Origin: Diphasiastrum complanatum
Lineage: Eukaryota; Streptophyta; Lycopodiopsida; Lycopodiales; Lycopodiaceae
Direction: 5' to 3'
Assembly (NCBI GenBank): GCA_029204225.1
Contig: CM055099.1
Span: 45,093,489 to 45,157,488, forward strand
Length of the DNA: 64,000 nt
The notes below the pieces were generated by a model, which worked only from the letters and a program-made list of their open reading frames with translations, did not search any database and was not told the DNA's origin. Made by a program: the position numbers and the translations under genes. Below are positions 34,320-49,041 of this stretch, one piece after another (the stretch's first letter is position 1; each line of letters starts with the position of its first letter).

Positions 34320-36100
34320 GTTTTGTACCTTGTAAAAAGTCTTTAATATAAGGTTAGATTTTTCAAGAGAAAACAAAAACTGATGAAAGACCAATGGAAG
34401 TGTGCGAGCTCAATGAAACACATGTACATAATCTTAAAATAAAATTTGAAGACCACACATAAGCAATAGTTACTCCCATAGTTTTGCTAAATTCTGATAA
34501 TTTGTGAATCTGTATCCACACATTCTAGTCTTTCATATTGATAATGTCATACATTTGCACTAACAGTGGAAGTTGCTTGGGACCACAATATTGATCGAGA
34601 CTACATGATAAAAATGGCAATAATTCAAAAAACTCAGATTTTTTTGTAAAGAGTATTTTACCAAAGACATTTCATTTGGCCATTTCACTGCTTTTAATTC
34701 AAAGCAAAATATAGGTGGAGTGATGCAAGTGTTACATATAGCTTCTAATAAATTTAGTTTAAATGAGGTCCATTTTTTCAGAATTTGTGTTGTAGTAAAT
34801 TCCAATTAAAGGTGAACATATTGTAATACATTCATAAAGAATTTTTTTTTATAAGAGTAGCCCAAACTTGTTTTGAAGTTTCCTGGCACGAGAAAAATTC
34901 ACTTGTATAAGAAGAAAAAAGAAATAATATAATGGTTGCTTAGCAATAGATATAACCCTCCCCCCCTTCCTCTTTTTTTTTGTTTGCTCTTGCTTTCCCT
35001 TGAATCATTCTATAATTTGGTCTCTTTGTTGAACCACAAGATTTAATTTGAAGTGGTACGAAATTTACTTCATTGCTCATTAGTTTTAGTTGAGGTAGTT
35101 CTTTGGATTATTAGCTTTGAATATTTTAAAGATGGCAAGTGTTAGTGATCCCTTTGTAGAGTGATGGAAAATTGGGTGTACTTCATGAATGCATGGCAAT
35201 TGGCCTTGTTTGGGACTGCTTTTATTTGCCATAGTTTTTGAAACCTCTCTGGTGTTGTATCATCTTTGAAAATTTTCCCTCTCCTTATGTATAAGCCAAT
35301 TCCTATCTTCCTTTTGGTAGAGACATTCCATGTCTCTCTCTTCTGCCATCAACTCCGCATAACGTCATTACATTTATACCTTGGTGCAGTGTTGGTTATC
35401 AAAATTGAAGCACTTGCATTTGCATCTATATCCCTGCCTTCCTACAATTGTTGAAGTAAATCTCATCAAGCAAGAACATTCTTTTAAACTTTACACATCA
35501 TCATGGCATCCATACATTGCTATATTGCTTGCATTTTCAATCATTCATGTTGAATCCCGTGCCTTTCTACAATTCTTCACGCAAAGTCCATCAATCAAAT
35601 TGATTGTTTGGATTCCCTTCCAAGTGACCAAACACATACACACATATACATGAATGCTCATAAGTCATGCATGAGCTAAAAATACATGACCAGTAGAAGA
35701 TCTCCATTTTAAGGTAATGTAGTATGAGACACACCCTTATTAGGACTTTACAACACATGCTCATGCCCACCTACCATTTCATAGCACGTGGAGTTAGTAA
35801 TAAATAGTATTTGTCTAATTTCAACTAGTTTGGTCAAGTCAAATGAACTTTAGTCCTTACCATACGCTTGCTTTAGCTTTCTGCTATTGGCCTTTGACTT
35901 GGTCAGCCTCCCTTGAAGCTTAATGGCACTGTATCTTCTATCCCTGCCCACTCGGATCATATCCAATAGTCAAACTGCCATTACCACGGAATGGTTTTCT
36001 AGCATATCCAACACAGTGGAAAGTTTCCGAATTCTAGTGCACCAAAGGGATTCCCTTCCCCTCTCAACTATATATATATATATATATTATAATGAAGGAG
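34320..36100. other. AT-rich intergenic DNA, then promoter-like region of a split gene
   Basis: No element recognised in 34320-35750. From about 35830 the sequence shares TTGGTCAAGTCAAA and ACTTGGTCAGCCT with 50490-50580, the region upstream of the related gene, so part of its promoter was duplicated too. A (TA)n run lies at 36070-36088. Confidence 0.5.
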
Positions 36101-36109
36101 ATGGTGTTC

Positions 36110-36491
36110 TCGCCGATCTCTGCTCCCTGAACGTATATATGCTGCAATTCGGCTACGAGCAGCAGATGGTTTGAGACAAAACTGGGAAAGAATTGCTAGA
36201 AAATTAGATATATTTTAGAGGATTGAGGATAAGATAGAGATGGGCATCACAAGGATCAAGCTGCGAGTTGAAAAGAAGCTGCTGAATAGCATGAATTTGT
36301 TGTCGCTGTTGAGAAGCAGGAGGCACAGAAAAACGGCATCCAAACCCAATCCCTTTGCGGAACCCAATTTTGATAGGCCTTCGAAAATCAAGAATGACCA
36401 TGTTCTGCCTCACGCACATCAATCCACATGTCCTGTCGTATCCTCAAAAACTATGTCTAAAGAAAGTCCGCAAGGCATAGATATTGTAGAC
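36110..36491 (+). pseudogene. N-terminal half of a membrane-protein gene copy
   Basis: Matches 50668-51100. The ATG at 36240 (MGITRIKLRVEKKL) is followed by LLSLLRSRRHRKTASKPNPFAEPNFDRPSK, HAHQSTCPVVSSKT and GIDIVDS. The upstream region (RQNWERIARKLDIF, then a stop where the other copy has Gln) is also conserved. A block of about 28 residues present in the 50.9-kb copy is missing. At 36491 similarity ends; the C-terminal half lies inverted at 38174-37855. Confidence 0.8.
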
Positions 36492-36537
36492 TCTCCTCTC
36501 TGATCAGTCGTTCTACATTATTTACACACACCTTCTG

Positions 36538-36636
36538 CTCGGAAGGTGCATGTCATAATTTATGTTTTTAATTTTTTTCGCCATATTTCTTTTTTACATG
36601 CACCTTCCGAAAAAATTAAAAACATAAATTATGACA
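36538..36636. repeat. interleaved inverted repeats
   Basis: Arm A 36539-36553 (TCGGAAGGTGCATGT) pairs with 36596-36610. Arm B (36554-36578, CATAATTTATG then T-rich) pairs with 36610-36633. The order A, B, A', B' means the two stems overlap and cannot both form as simple nested hairpins. Related arm A sequence recurs at 41573-41612. Confidence 0.85.
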
Positions 36637-36639
36637 AAA

Positions 36640-37854
36640 AAGGATGCATCTTCGGGGCATTCCACCCAAGGGCAACCCTCCGCCCCCAAAAGAGTTTGGA
36701 TTTTTGTGAAGGATTTAGAGCTCTATTTGTGGATTCAATTTATTGAAAAATAGAGATCGGAAGGTTGTGTAAATTGCATAGCCTTTCGTGGGGAAGGTTG
36801 TCCAAATTGACATTTGTCACTAAAATGTTGAAAAATGCTAAAAAAAAAAACAAAAAAAGTACTCTATTTTCATGCCGAAGACTTACTATATTTTCTATAT
36901 TGGGTACTCATTAGCTGCAAATACTTGAAAAGGGTTGTGCACATGCTTTTAGTTTAGCTTAAGGTTTTTGCAAAATGATAATGATTGTTAAAACCTAATC
37001 AAGTGTTCATTAATAAGATGCTTAACTATGCTATTGTTGATGCACGATGTAACTTCCTGAATTTATGATTTCTTATTATTGCATCATCAGACTTTGCCTC
37101 GAAATTTCAAAAGTTTAATGAGAAATAGTTCTCTGACAAAATGGGGATTCATGTTGGCTTGATATTAGTCCACCAAATTGTATGCTGTACCTGTTGAATG
37201 CCTTCTATATCTTAGGAAATCAGCTGTAACCTTGCTCTGTCTTCCGAAATTTTTTTCTATCCTGTCTGATTGGGGGTTCTCGCCTCACTACTAGATAGTA
37301 ATAAGGATTTGTGCGCATGTAGGAGAGAGCTTCGATATACCGTGCCATTGAGGTCTTACTTTGCAGGAAGAGCTGATGATGCTAGAGAGGTTGTGGATCC
37401 AGGAGTTTGACTGCTGCTTTATGTGTTTGACACTGGTCCAAGTTTGGCAGTATGTAGCCACCTCGCTCTTTTGTTGTTGGATATTTCTTTGCAAACTCCT
37501 GAGAGGCGCGCAACTCCTTGCTTGGTTCTATGGGCATGATTCTGTGCCGGATGGTTGGTGCTTCAGAGGCAATCTTGTGTCGAATTTGTGGATCAAGTTC
37601 AGGAGAGAGAGGAGGCGAGGGGTTACTTCAGCAATTCTTTGTTTGTGACTTAGGAGAAAATTGTCATGGAATGAAGGGGGGCTTAGTGGTGTCGAGAGGG
37701 TTGCTGATACGTTGCCATACACAAAACTGCTAGTGGGAATCTTACCCTTTCAAGCCTTAGAAAGACAAGATACACTTCATAGTAGCAGCTTGTAAAACAT
37801 TATAACTCCGTCCTGGTCCTCTTTAGAAACCACGGGAGTTCTTAAAGAATCCAG
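36640..37854. other. intergenic DNA between the split gene halves
   Basis: Overlapping short ORFs at 37290-37730 have no recognisable domain. Nothing else is supported. Confidence 0.45.
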
Positions 37855-38174
37855 CTATTCCACATGATTCATTTGAGTAAGACCTTCATGCCTCGAGGCA
37901 ACCAAATATGTAGAGAAAAGCTTTAACTCATCAAATGCCACGACGAGCGGCTTCAGTGACAACTCTCTGCTGTATAACATAATGACAAAGAGACCAAATG
38001 CAAGGTCAAGAATCGCAAATAGGATGTCTCCCAGAGTTTTCTTGATTGACAAGGTAGTTCGCAAAGCTATCTCCAAAAGGCGTTTCCAACCGCAGGACAA
38101 TTTGCTTATCAGAATAAGCATGATGGTGCTGAAAGAAATCAAGAAGCAAAGTGCTGAGATTGTCTGTTTCATCC
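37855..38174 (-). pseudogene. inverted C-terminal half of the membrane-protein gene copy
   Basis: The minus strand reads MKQTISALCFLISFSTIMLILISKL, then a WKRLLEIAL...LSIKKTLGDILF segment, FGLFVIMLYSRELSLKPLVVAFDELKLFSTY. This is colinear with residues 116-205 of the gene at 50770. Both predicted membrane helices are intact. The frame continues upstream to 38328 only by chance into copia sequence. With 36110-36491 it represents one gene broken by an inversion. Confidence 0.82.
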
Positions 38175-38231
38175 AGTCCAAGCCAACAAAAGTCAGAGAA
38201 TTCAAGGAGTCGAAATCAAAAGTAGAGATAT

Positions 38232-39066
38232 TCGAACTACTTGCGAATCTTGTCTTAAAGGCAAGATGACTAGGACACCTTTCAGTAAGGATGTTTATAA
38301 AACAACTAAAGTACCTGAAATTGTGCATTCAGATATTTGTGGGCCATTCGGAGTATTGTCGTTGGGTGATGCAAAGTACTTCATTACATTTATTGATGAC
38401 TTCAGCAAGTTCGCCGTAGTATACTTTATTCGTACCAAATATGAAGCTTTCGAGAAATTCGTTGAGTATACGAATTGGGCTGAGAAGCAGACAGACAATA
38501 AGCTGAAGCAAATTCGCACAGATCGTGGAGGTGAGTACATTTTCGATGAATTCAAAGCTTACTGTACTGATCGAGGTATTATGCACACGAAAACTACATC
38601 TTACACACTTTAACAATGGAATAGCTGAACAAAGGAATCATACACTGATGGAAGCTGCAAGATGTATGATGGCTCATGCGAAGGCACCAAAATAGTTGTG
38701 GGCAGAAGCAATGGCTACATCAAATTATCTTCAGAATCGTATTCTGAATTCTCAAATACCAGATAAAACTCCTCATGAGATATGGTGAAAATCGAAGCCA
38801 AATCTTGCACATGTTCGGACATTTGGATGCGCAGTGTATATGCACATACCTAATAAGCTGAGAAAAAAACTCGATGAAAAGACAAAACAAGATTTTCTGG
38901 TAGGATTCAAGTTACATTCGTCATATTATTGTGTTCATGTACCAGAAACTGGCAAGATAGAAGTTGTTCGAGATGTTAAATTTGATGAGACTAAATACAT
39001 AGCAGACAGTGATCTAGTCGGCTATGAAATTCTCAAAAATTATTATGAGCTACCAATGACAACATA
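38232..39066 (+). pseudogene. copia integrase, family F
   Basis: The HHCC tail (CESCLKGK), HSDICGPFG, FIDDFSKFAVVYF (Asp), RTDRGGEYIFDEFKAYC (Asp) and, after a frameshift at about 38600, NNGIAEQRNHTLMEAA (Glu in IAEQRN). Then WAEAMATSNYLQNRI with a stop in place of Lys/Trp nearby, FGCAVYMHIPNKLRKKLDEKTKQDFLVGF, and FDETKYIADSD. All three catalytic residues are present. Confidence 0.88.
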
Positions 39067-40380
39067 AGATAAACAAGCAGAAGATGAAAGAGAGTTACCA
39101 GTTTCAGAGGGAGGTCAAGATCGATCTCTTGACAGACTCGAATCACTAGCTCGAATTCCAGTAGAAAAGCTCGAATTAGAATCGAACTTGAAACCTGCAG
39201 AATCAAACTCAAAACCACCTGTGAGAAGATATGATAGACAACGAAAACCACCTAAAAGATATGGTCAGGATGTTTTTAATACAACCATCAAATTTTGTGG
39301 ATTCTCTGACGAACCTCAAATATTCGAGAAAGTTGTAGATGGACTAGAAAAATATCACTGGATTCAGGCAATGAAGGACGAAATGTCATCCATGTATAAG
39401 AACAATGTGTGGACACTTGCACCTATACCTGATGGTAGAAAACCAATCAAGTGCAAGTGGATCTACAAGATCAAAACAAGTCCTAATGGAAAAAACATCA
39501 GATACAAAGCAAGGTTAGTTGGTAAAGGACTTTCACATAAGTATGGGATCGACTACACTGATACGTTCTCACCGGTAGTCAAACATACATCAATTTGTTT
39601 GTTATTCACATATGCAGTGGCTCATGATCTGAAAATCCATATTGTGGATGAGAAAACTGCTTTCCTGCACGCAGAATTGGAAGAAGACTTATTCATGGAC
39701 CAACCACATGGTTTTGTAAACCAAAAATATCCAGAATACGGATGTCACATGAATAAAAGCATTTATGGTCTGAAACAAGCAACGAGACAATGGTATAGAA
39801 AGAAGGACGAAGCACTACGATCCATAGGCTTCAAAACTCTATTTGCTTAATCAAATGTCTATATCAAGCATATCCAAAATGAAATGATTATTCTAGCTCT
39901 TTATGTTGATGACACACTTATCTTCTCAAGAAGAGGTAAGTTAATTTCAGATGTCAAAAGAGACATTTCTAAAATATTTGAGATCGTTGACCTAGGAGAA
40001 GCTAAAATCTATCTAGGCTTGTAGATCGTGAGAGACTTTGAAGGTGGTAAGTTGTATCTTCACCAACAAAAGTACACTCAAAAGATCATTGAAGACTTCA
40101 ACATGCTCGAATGCAAAGGTGTGCATACTCCCATGATACCTAGAACAATACTGAGCAAGGCAGATTGTCTGCAAACTCTGGAGGAAGCGGAACGAATGGC
40201 CAAAACACCCTTTCGTAGGCTGATTGGATCATTGTTATATCTAGCAGACAACACCAGACCTGATATAGCGTTTGTAGTATACAGGCTGAGCCAATATAAT
40301 CAAAACTCAGGATCGTTGCATTGGAAATTGACAGGAGAGTACTACAATATCTCCAGAAAACGAAAGGCTATGGACTATGT
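39067..40380 (+). pseudogene. copia reverse transcriptase, family F
   Basis: The linker RRYDRQRKPPKRY leads into YHWIQAMKDEMSSMYKNNVWTL, CKWIYKIKTSPNGKNIRYKARLVGKG and FSPVVKHTSI, then VDEKTAFLHAELEEDLFMDQP, where most copia have DVKTAFLNG. KSIYGLKQATRQWY, YVDD (39902-39913), LGEAKIYLGL, TPMIPRT and RRLIGSLLYLADNTRPDIAF follow. Stops at 39848 and 40022 and the loss of frame before RNase H show inactivation. The longest open part is 39188-39850 (220 residues). Confidence 0.88.
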
Positions 40381-40859
40381 TATTCGAAGGAAGCTATAGT
40401 GACGCGAGCTGGGCATCCATGAAGGATGATAGCAAAAGTATTTCAAGAGGTTGTACTCTAGCATCTGGCGCAGCCATACTCTGGATTAGCAAGAAGCAAA
40501 CAACAGTAGATCAATCTTCTAGTGAAGCGAAATATGTAGCAGCAGCAAAGATGGCAAACGAGTTGATCTGGATTAAACAAATATTGGAAGGATTTGATAA
40601 ATCTAGTTCTGAACCTTATGTCTTGTTAATGGATAACACTTCAGCAATCTATCTTATGAAAGATCTTGTATTTCACTTGAAAACGATGCACATAGCTATC
40701 AAGTATCATGTGATTCGGTACTTAGTCGAGAAAAAGGTATTGAAGACAGTCTTCATATTCACAGAGAAAATGATAGCTGATATCTTTACGAAGCCACTCA
40801 GTAAGATTTTGTTTGAGAAGCAGCAAAGAAGATTGGGGTTAATCCAACTGCCACTTTGA
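40377..40859 (+). CDS. copia RNase H, family F (160 residues)
   Basis: An open stretch with YSDASWASMKDDSKSISRG (first Asp), ISKKQTTVDQSSSEAKYVAAAKMANELIWI (Glu), LLMDNTSAIYLMKD (Asp), and IKYHVIRYLVEK...ADIFTKPLSKILF, the typical copia C-terminus, ending 8 bp before the LTR. The start codon is an internal Met of the former polyprotein. Confidence 0.88.
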   Translation: MLFEGSYSDASWASMKDDSKSISRGCTLASGAAILWISKKQTTVDQSSSEAKYVAAAKMANELIWIKQILEGFDKSSSEPYVLLMDNTSAIYLMKDLVFHLKTMHIAIKYHVIRYLVEKKVLKTVFIFTEKMIADIFTKPLSKILFEKQQRRLGLIQLPL

Positions 40860-40867
40860 GAGGGAGT

Positions 40868-41560
40868 TGTAGAACGACTGATCAAACAGCTACTAACAAA
40901 GCGCGCAGTTTACTTGACAAAGGATGAGAAAGAAACGAATGCAAACTTGAAACATTTCTATTCGTGACCAACTCGAAAGATTCGCGAAGGATTTGCGAAA
41001 TTTGTCTTGCAGTCATCTCGAAAGATTTGCAAAATAGTTTCTTGTAGAAGCTCGTGGCTTTCTTGTTGAAGCTTGAAAGATTTGCGAACAAAATCTTGTC
41101 ACAAAATATTTTATTTCTTGTTCAAGCCTCAGATGTCGTGAAATTGTTGCGAAAAATTCATGAAATCTTCTAGACTGTTCTTCAAGCTCACCTGTCGCGA
41201 AACTATCACGAACAGTTCACGAAATATTCTAGATTTTTTCTTCAAGCTCAAGAATTGTCATCTGTCACGAACAATTCGCGAAAGACAAAAATATCATGAA
41301 TAATTCATGAAACATGAAGCTGAGACGAAGAGATGAACTGTCGCGAATTATTCGCGAACAAATTTATTCGAGCCTGGAAACAGAGCTTCTATTTGAATAT
41401 CAACCATCGTAAACGGTTAGATATCTACTATTATAGCATTAAAAGGCCAAAAGACCTGTAAATAAAAGGCCAAAAGACCTTCCTGTAGCAGATATTAGTT
41501 TGATTTATTCAAACTTGCATCATGTTCTCTGTGGAAGAATAATTACTATTTTTCCTACGA
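40868..41560 (+). repeat. 3' LTR of family F (right end approximate)
   Basis: The PPT GAGAGGGAGT (40858-40867) precedes TGTAGAACGACTG. The LTR is rich in TTCGCGAA-like motifs. A TATA-like TATTATAGC (about 41430) is followed by two copies of AAAAGGCCAAAAGACC (about 41440 and 41467). No CA end was fixed; about 41560 is where arm-A-like sequence begins. Confidence 0.72.
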
Positions 41561-44023
41561 ATAAAAATAACTTTTTTACATGCACCTTTCGACATTCGGA
41601 AGATGCATGCAGAAAATATTGAGGGTTCACCTAAAAAATAGAATAAAATAAATTTTTTTAAGTTGAACCCTCAATTCGATTCCAAGGATTGAATTCAAGG
41701 TTCATGGTCCATTTTTCTTATTTTTTTAAATCCCCATAATGAGTTTTCTTGTTACAAACCCAAAAACCGTATAGAAACAATGAGAAGTATTGAATCAATA
41801 TACCACGGGCTAACAAAATAGAGACATTTTGGAACTAGAATACTCATTGCTTGAAACTATGTTTTCATCAGTGTGTACTCATGCCATTCATGATGCTGAA
41901 CTAGAATTTGTAAATATCTCTTACAAGAATATTAAAGTAAGTCCAATTATCATAGTAATCAGTTTAATGTTTGATAAGAAATGGAAGTGCTTTTCAAAAT
42001 ATGTTCATATGTAATTAGTTTCTTGTACAACTAATAGTGAATGGTAGACAACCTATAAAAACATGCTTATGATAAATTAGCCTATTTGTTCAAGTGCCAT
42101 TGAATTTTACAAAAGACGTTTTTTAATGAAATTTGAAACTTTGGTCAAAATTTATAACTTTGAATCTCCCTCCCCCCCCTCTTTTTTTTTTTTTATCATT
42201 TTCATTTTAGGTGTTATCTTGTGAGTCCATGTTTTTGAAAACATACAAAAATATTGTGAGAAATTGACAAAAATCCAGCTTGATATTTTTTTATGATAGA
42301 AGTTTGTAAGTGAATCTCACATGTGTGGAGGATGTTCCCACATATGCAGAATTGTAAAGTAAATCAAAATGTTTGATATAGGGGTCTCATAGAATTTCAT
42401 AGTCAAGCATTTAGGTGTAGGATGTTGATAGGGTCAAATTTGGCATAGATGGCAAATTATCCATTTCCACTTGTAATACCACTATTGAGCCAAAATAGAG
42501 TAGGAGGCCAAACTTGTGCCAATTAGAGTGTAGACAAGTGTAATGCTTTTGTTTGATGAAGTTTAAGAGGTCCAATAGGATTTAGAGGTGGAACCTTGTG
42601 AAGTCCAATAGGAAATTGAGGTGTGCTTGAATATAGTCCAATAGAATTAAGAGGTGCATGGATCAATGGTCCAATAGGATCAAGAGGTGACAAAGTATGG
42701 TCCAACAGAATCTAAGGAATATGCCAAATAGTTCATGTTTGCACGAAATATTACATATGCAACAATGTTTAATGATTCAGTACATTAAGCCAAAAACTAG
42801 AGCATGATCAAGCTTCTATGTGATTGTAGACCAGCGGAACATCCATTGGCAAAATCCATAGCTCTCAAAGAAAAGTTCCAAAACACATAGAATTGAAAAC
42901 TAGACAAATGTAGGATAGCCTCCAAATTTAGAATGACCTCAACTATTTATGGTGATCTTGTGTGTCTCTAAAATGAGTTTGGGGCCTTATTTGGCTAAAT
43001 TTGATCATGCAACCACTATTACAAGTTCCATTATTTACAATTATAGCATGGTTGTTTAAGCCATCTTATCAACTACCTTATTGACTAATTTAGTTCTAAT
43101 TTAGAAGCATGAATATATGTAGAATTTCAATTATTAAGCACATGGGCTAATAATATGTGGAACATGGCACTCCCCCTACTTATGCATTTTTGTCCTAAAA
43201 AATAAAGACCATGTAATACTCCATCAGGTGTTATGCTCCATGAGTCCCTTGGCAGTTCTTCTAGATCTCTAGGTACTTTTAACGTAGGAATAATATTTCC
43301 ATGTAATGTTTCTTTGTCTCATTGATTTAAAAACATCCTCATTGAAAGAGTTTATTGAAACGTAGGATTGTCTTGAGTAGCATCTAGTTTTGCATGGGTT
43401 GAAAAAATAGAGGCAACAAGACATTTGATAGTCTACTTTCCAAGTATCATTCTTAATTGGATAAGTTATCCAATTTCCAATGCTTCTCTTTTTTGTCCTT
43501 GCATCAGGTGCTGCTACTTTGTACATTGCTCTATAATTAAAAAAAAAAAATTGTTTCATTCTGTAGCTCCAATGTATCTAATAAAGCAACAAATTCTTTG
43601 CTTGGATTCTTCAAATCCCATATAGCAAAAAGATCATTTTGATCATTTGTACACAGAATTTTACAGTCTCAAATCTGCTTTCCAGATTAAGTTGTTTTCC
43701 TTGGGAATAGAATCAATGATATTATTCAACCCAAGAGAAATGATTACATTTTCATAAAGTCTTCTTGTCAATACCACATTAGACATAGTAGACGGTTGTC
43801 AAATGTAGATGTATTGGCATTTGAGCTTATCATTATTGTTATGTCACTCATTTGATCTATATTTAGAAGTAGTTCCATGTAGATTATTATAAATAATGTG
43901 ATCATAACTTCTCATTATTGGAGTGAGATATGATTCGTGGAATCTGCATTGTACTCCATATACAAGCTATAACTATGGAGATTTGTACTATTCATAAATT
44001 ACCTCTTTTTTTTTATCTTCCCC
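41561..44023. other. AT-rich intergenic DNA
   Basis: Holds a palindromic block with ACATGCACCTTTCGA and TCGGAAGATGCATG (41573-41612), poly-C/T at 42170-42195 and the 33-bp repeat below. No gene seen. Confidence 0.55.
42570..42716. repeat. 33-bp tandem repeat, five units
   Basis: GTCCAATAGGA-type starts occur at 42570, 42603, 42636, 42669 and 42700, that is 33, 33, 33 and 31 bp apart; each carries AAGAGGTG or a variant. The minus strand reads a periodic LNPIGPL-like peptide, which is a by-product of the 33-bp period. Confidence 0.92.
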
Positions 44024-44034
44024 TTGATTGTTGG

Positions 44035-44353
44035 ATACAAAGTGCACGATGTAGCTTTCAAGCTACATATCAAGAGAAAATTTTTCTCCCTCAAGATGAC
44101 AAACAATGAATCCTTACAGAATCACATGAACCAGTTCAAGAACCTACTACAGCAAATGGCCGTTGTTGACGATCAAGACGTAGTATTGACACTGCTTTCA
44201 AGCTTGCCAATATCATAAGATAATTGGGTGATAATGATCACCACACACCCAAAGCCGACTCTATGAAGAGAGGCTCAAAGCTGACACAAAATCGACAAGA
44301 GCAGTCAAAGACATCGACAAAGAAGAAGTTGTTCTATAGATACGTAATCTGTA
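44035..44353 (+). pseudogene. family A copia gag fragment
   Basis: AFKLHIKRKFFSLKMTNNESLQNHMNQFKNLLQQMAVVDDQDVVLTLLSSLP matches the Gag core at 14452-14772. Unlike the copy at 30049 it continues past DQDVVLTL into the normal LLSSLP. It ends where the inverted-repeat arm begins. Confidence 0.82.
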
Positions 44354-47152
<2,799 letters not shown>

Positions 47153-47179
47153 AAGATACTTCAAGGGTATCCATATCAA

Positions 47180-48400
47180 TGAAAGTACTTGATGTATCAA
47201 TATTTTGATTGCTTTGTAAAAGATGTTGGGTATCCACTGACAAAATTTGTGTTCGTAATGTAAGATCTCCCATTTAGCAATTTGTTTGGTATGGGAGCTT
47301 GTTGCTCATCACCATCTTTCTTTTGTGGGCATAAAACACTGTTGGAAAGCTTAGTTCTTCGCTACAAATATCTTGATACAATCCTATTGGATTCTGACGC
47401 TCGCATGAAGCGATTGCTTTGTAACAATTTTCATAATCCACCACTTGTTGGGCACTTGTAAAATTGTGGATGAGAGTGTCTGTTTCCAGATCTACATCCT
47501 CGACTTCGTTTGTACCATCATCGAATTGTTTGTTTGTAGAGTTTCATCTTCTTCTGTATCATGTCTTATGTAATCATGAAAATGCATTATCCAATCATTA
47601 TTAATTTTGACATTGCATTCTTTGTATAATGGCGTATCACATAATTGTTGTAAAGCTTACATCAATATGATTGGCCTTATGATTCCGCTCATATATGCAA
47701 ACTTGTATTGCATTTTGCGTCATAGGTGCGACAACTATGGAGGCACTTTCATCCATGAATCTTGGTAGCACATTTTGTACTTGATCTAGATTTGTGACGA
47801 CATTGATAATACTTTAAGTAATGCTGATAATACTTCCGGTAATGCCTAGTTGTCCTTCATATGAGAGATCTCTTATTTGTGAGAATGCAATCAATGGTGA
47901 TATCAAGTGTTCTTCTAAGTCATTGAGTTCATTTACATTGCTTAATGCCTTGTTGGTAAAATAGTTCATTGGTGATGCATATTCAGACCACATTTCTTTT
48001 GATACTGTAGCTTTGCAAAATTTGCATATTTTTTGTACATGAATGTTGGTTATTTGTTTTTCGTCAAATAATTTTAATTTTTCTAAGTAACTGATAACTC
48101 TCTCTGTGAGAGTACATACTTGGAAATTGAAAAATAATCTATCACAACAACACATCTTGTTTTAGGGGAATCGTTGATTCTTTCTTTGTGCTTTGCAATT
48201 TGTTTTGCATTTCCTCCATATTTTTGTATGAAATCTTCAAGAGATATTTCTTGCTCATTGAAATTGCTTAGTGGATGCATTAGTGTGTTTCTCGCTTGGT
48301 TTGATACTTGATGATATTCGTTTGTTCTTATGTACTTTTTCAACTAATAAATGATGTCGTTGTTTGATAGTTGTGAGTATTGATAGACTTGCTTAAATTT
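47180..48400 (-). pseudogene. Helitron/Helentron N-terminal region (DUF6570-like)
   Basis: From 48400 downward the frames read SLEDFIQKYGGNAKQIAKHKE, CCCDRLFFNFQV, VQKICKFCKATVSKE, LSNVNELNDLEEHLISPLIAFSQIRDL and GQLGITGSIISI. After a stop come LPRFMDESASIVVAP and further down a VDYENCYKA stretch. The pattern of a Cys-rich CDRL(F/W)F start, then LxxLExxLISPxxxFxxIxxL and GQxxIxG, is that of the domain upstream of the Helitron Rep protein. The longest ORF is 48155-47814 (113 residues). Frameshifts and stops are frequent; no HUH Rep motif is visible. Confidence 0.65.
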
Positions 48401-48639
48401 GTTAACAATCGACATTTGTGGCAAGTAGTGAAATTGATTTATTAGAGTGTAAATTTTGTTTCATTGTTTTTGTCCATATGTATCGCTTTTGTTTTCTATT
48501 GTTTGACGAGATATGTGGTTCTATGGTGATTGTTGGCTCTTTCCAAGGATATACTTCTACTTTGTCCTCAGTATTCGTTTGTATAATGATGATATTCATT
48601 GTTCCAATTGGATCGATGCATGTCACAATTTTTTGAAGT

Positions 48640-49041
48640 GTTGTTGTTACAGTAATGGCCAAAGACATAATTATTTGGATACAATTCTCCGACACAAATA
48701 TAGGGTCCAAAACAATATACAAAAACAATCATATTTACAACCAAGAAATCAACATAACGTGGACACCTATACAATGACTTGTCAAAGAAATACAAATTGG
48801 AAACAATCATCTGAGCATCATCACTAGAAAGCAATTTCCAATCCAACTGGCCACATCACGAACAATACATCAAGCACAAGAACAACTCGCATTCAATCCA
48901 AAAGGGATCAAAGCACATGGTCTCTAATTTATACAATACTGCCAAGAATCAAGGACATTGATAATCTATACCTCCTGCAACCATTGCAAGCAGAAAACTT
49001 CATCATTGACAAAAATGTAAAACAAGAAATGCAAAGACTAC
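48640..49041 (+). pseudogene. Pif1-type helicase C-terminus (Helitron)
   Basis: The plus strand reads AKDIIIWIQFSDTNIGSKT, ITWTPIQ, IITRKQFPIQLATSRTIHQAQ (helicase motif V-like; usual form ITRxQFPLxxAxAxTIHKSQG), then AHGL and LPRIKDIDNLYLLQPLQAENFII (motif VI-like region; usual ALSRxxxxxxLYLL). Stops and one frame change. It is the end of the helicase domain that in these elements unwinds DNA for rolling-circle transposition. Confidence 0.72.

Larger units (their letters stand above)
38232..41560 (+). mobile_element. family F copia, 5' truncated
   Basis: Begins inside integrase (CESCLKGKMTRTPFSK), continues through RT and RNase H to a stop at 40859, then PPT 40858-40867 and 3' LTR from 40868. 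Protein sequence differs clearly from families A-C. The left end abuts the inverted gene half. Stops and two frameshifts interrupt an otherwise complete integrase-RT-RNase H. Confidence 0.9.
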
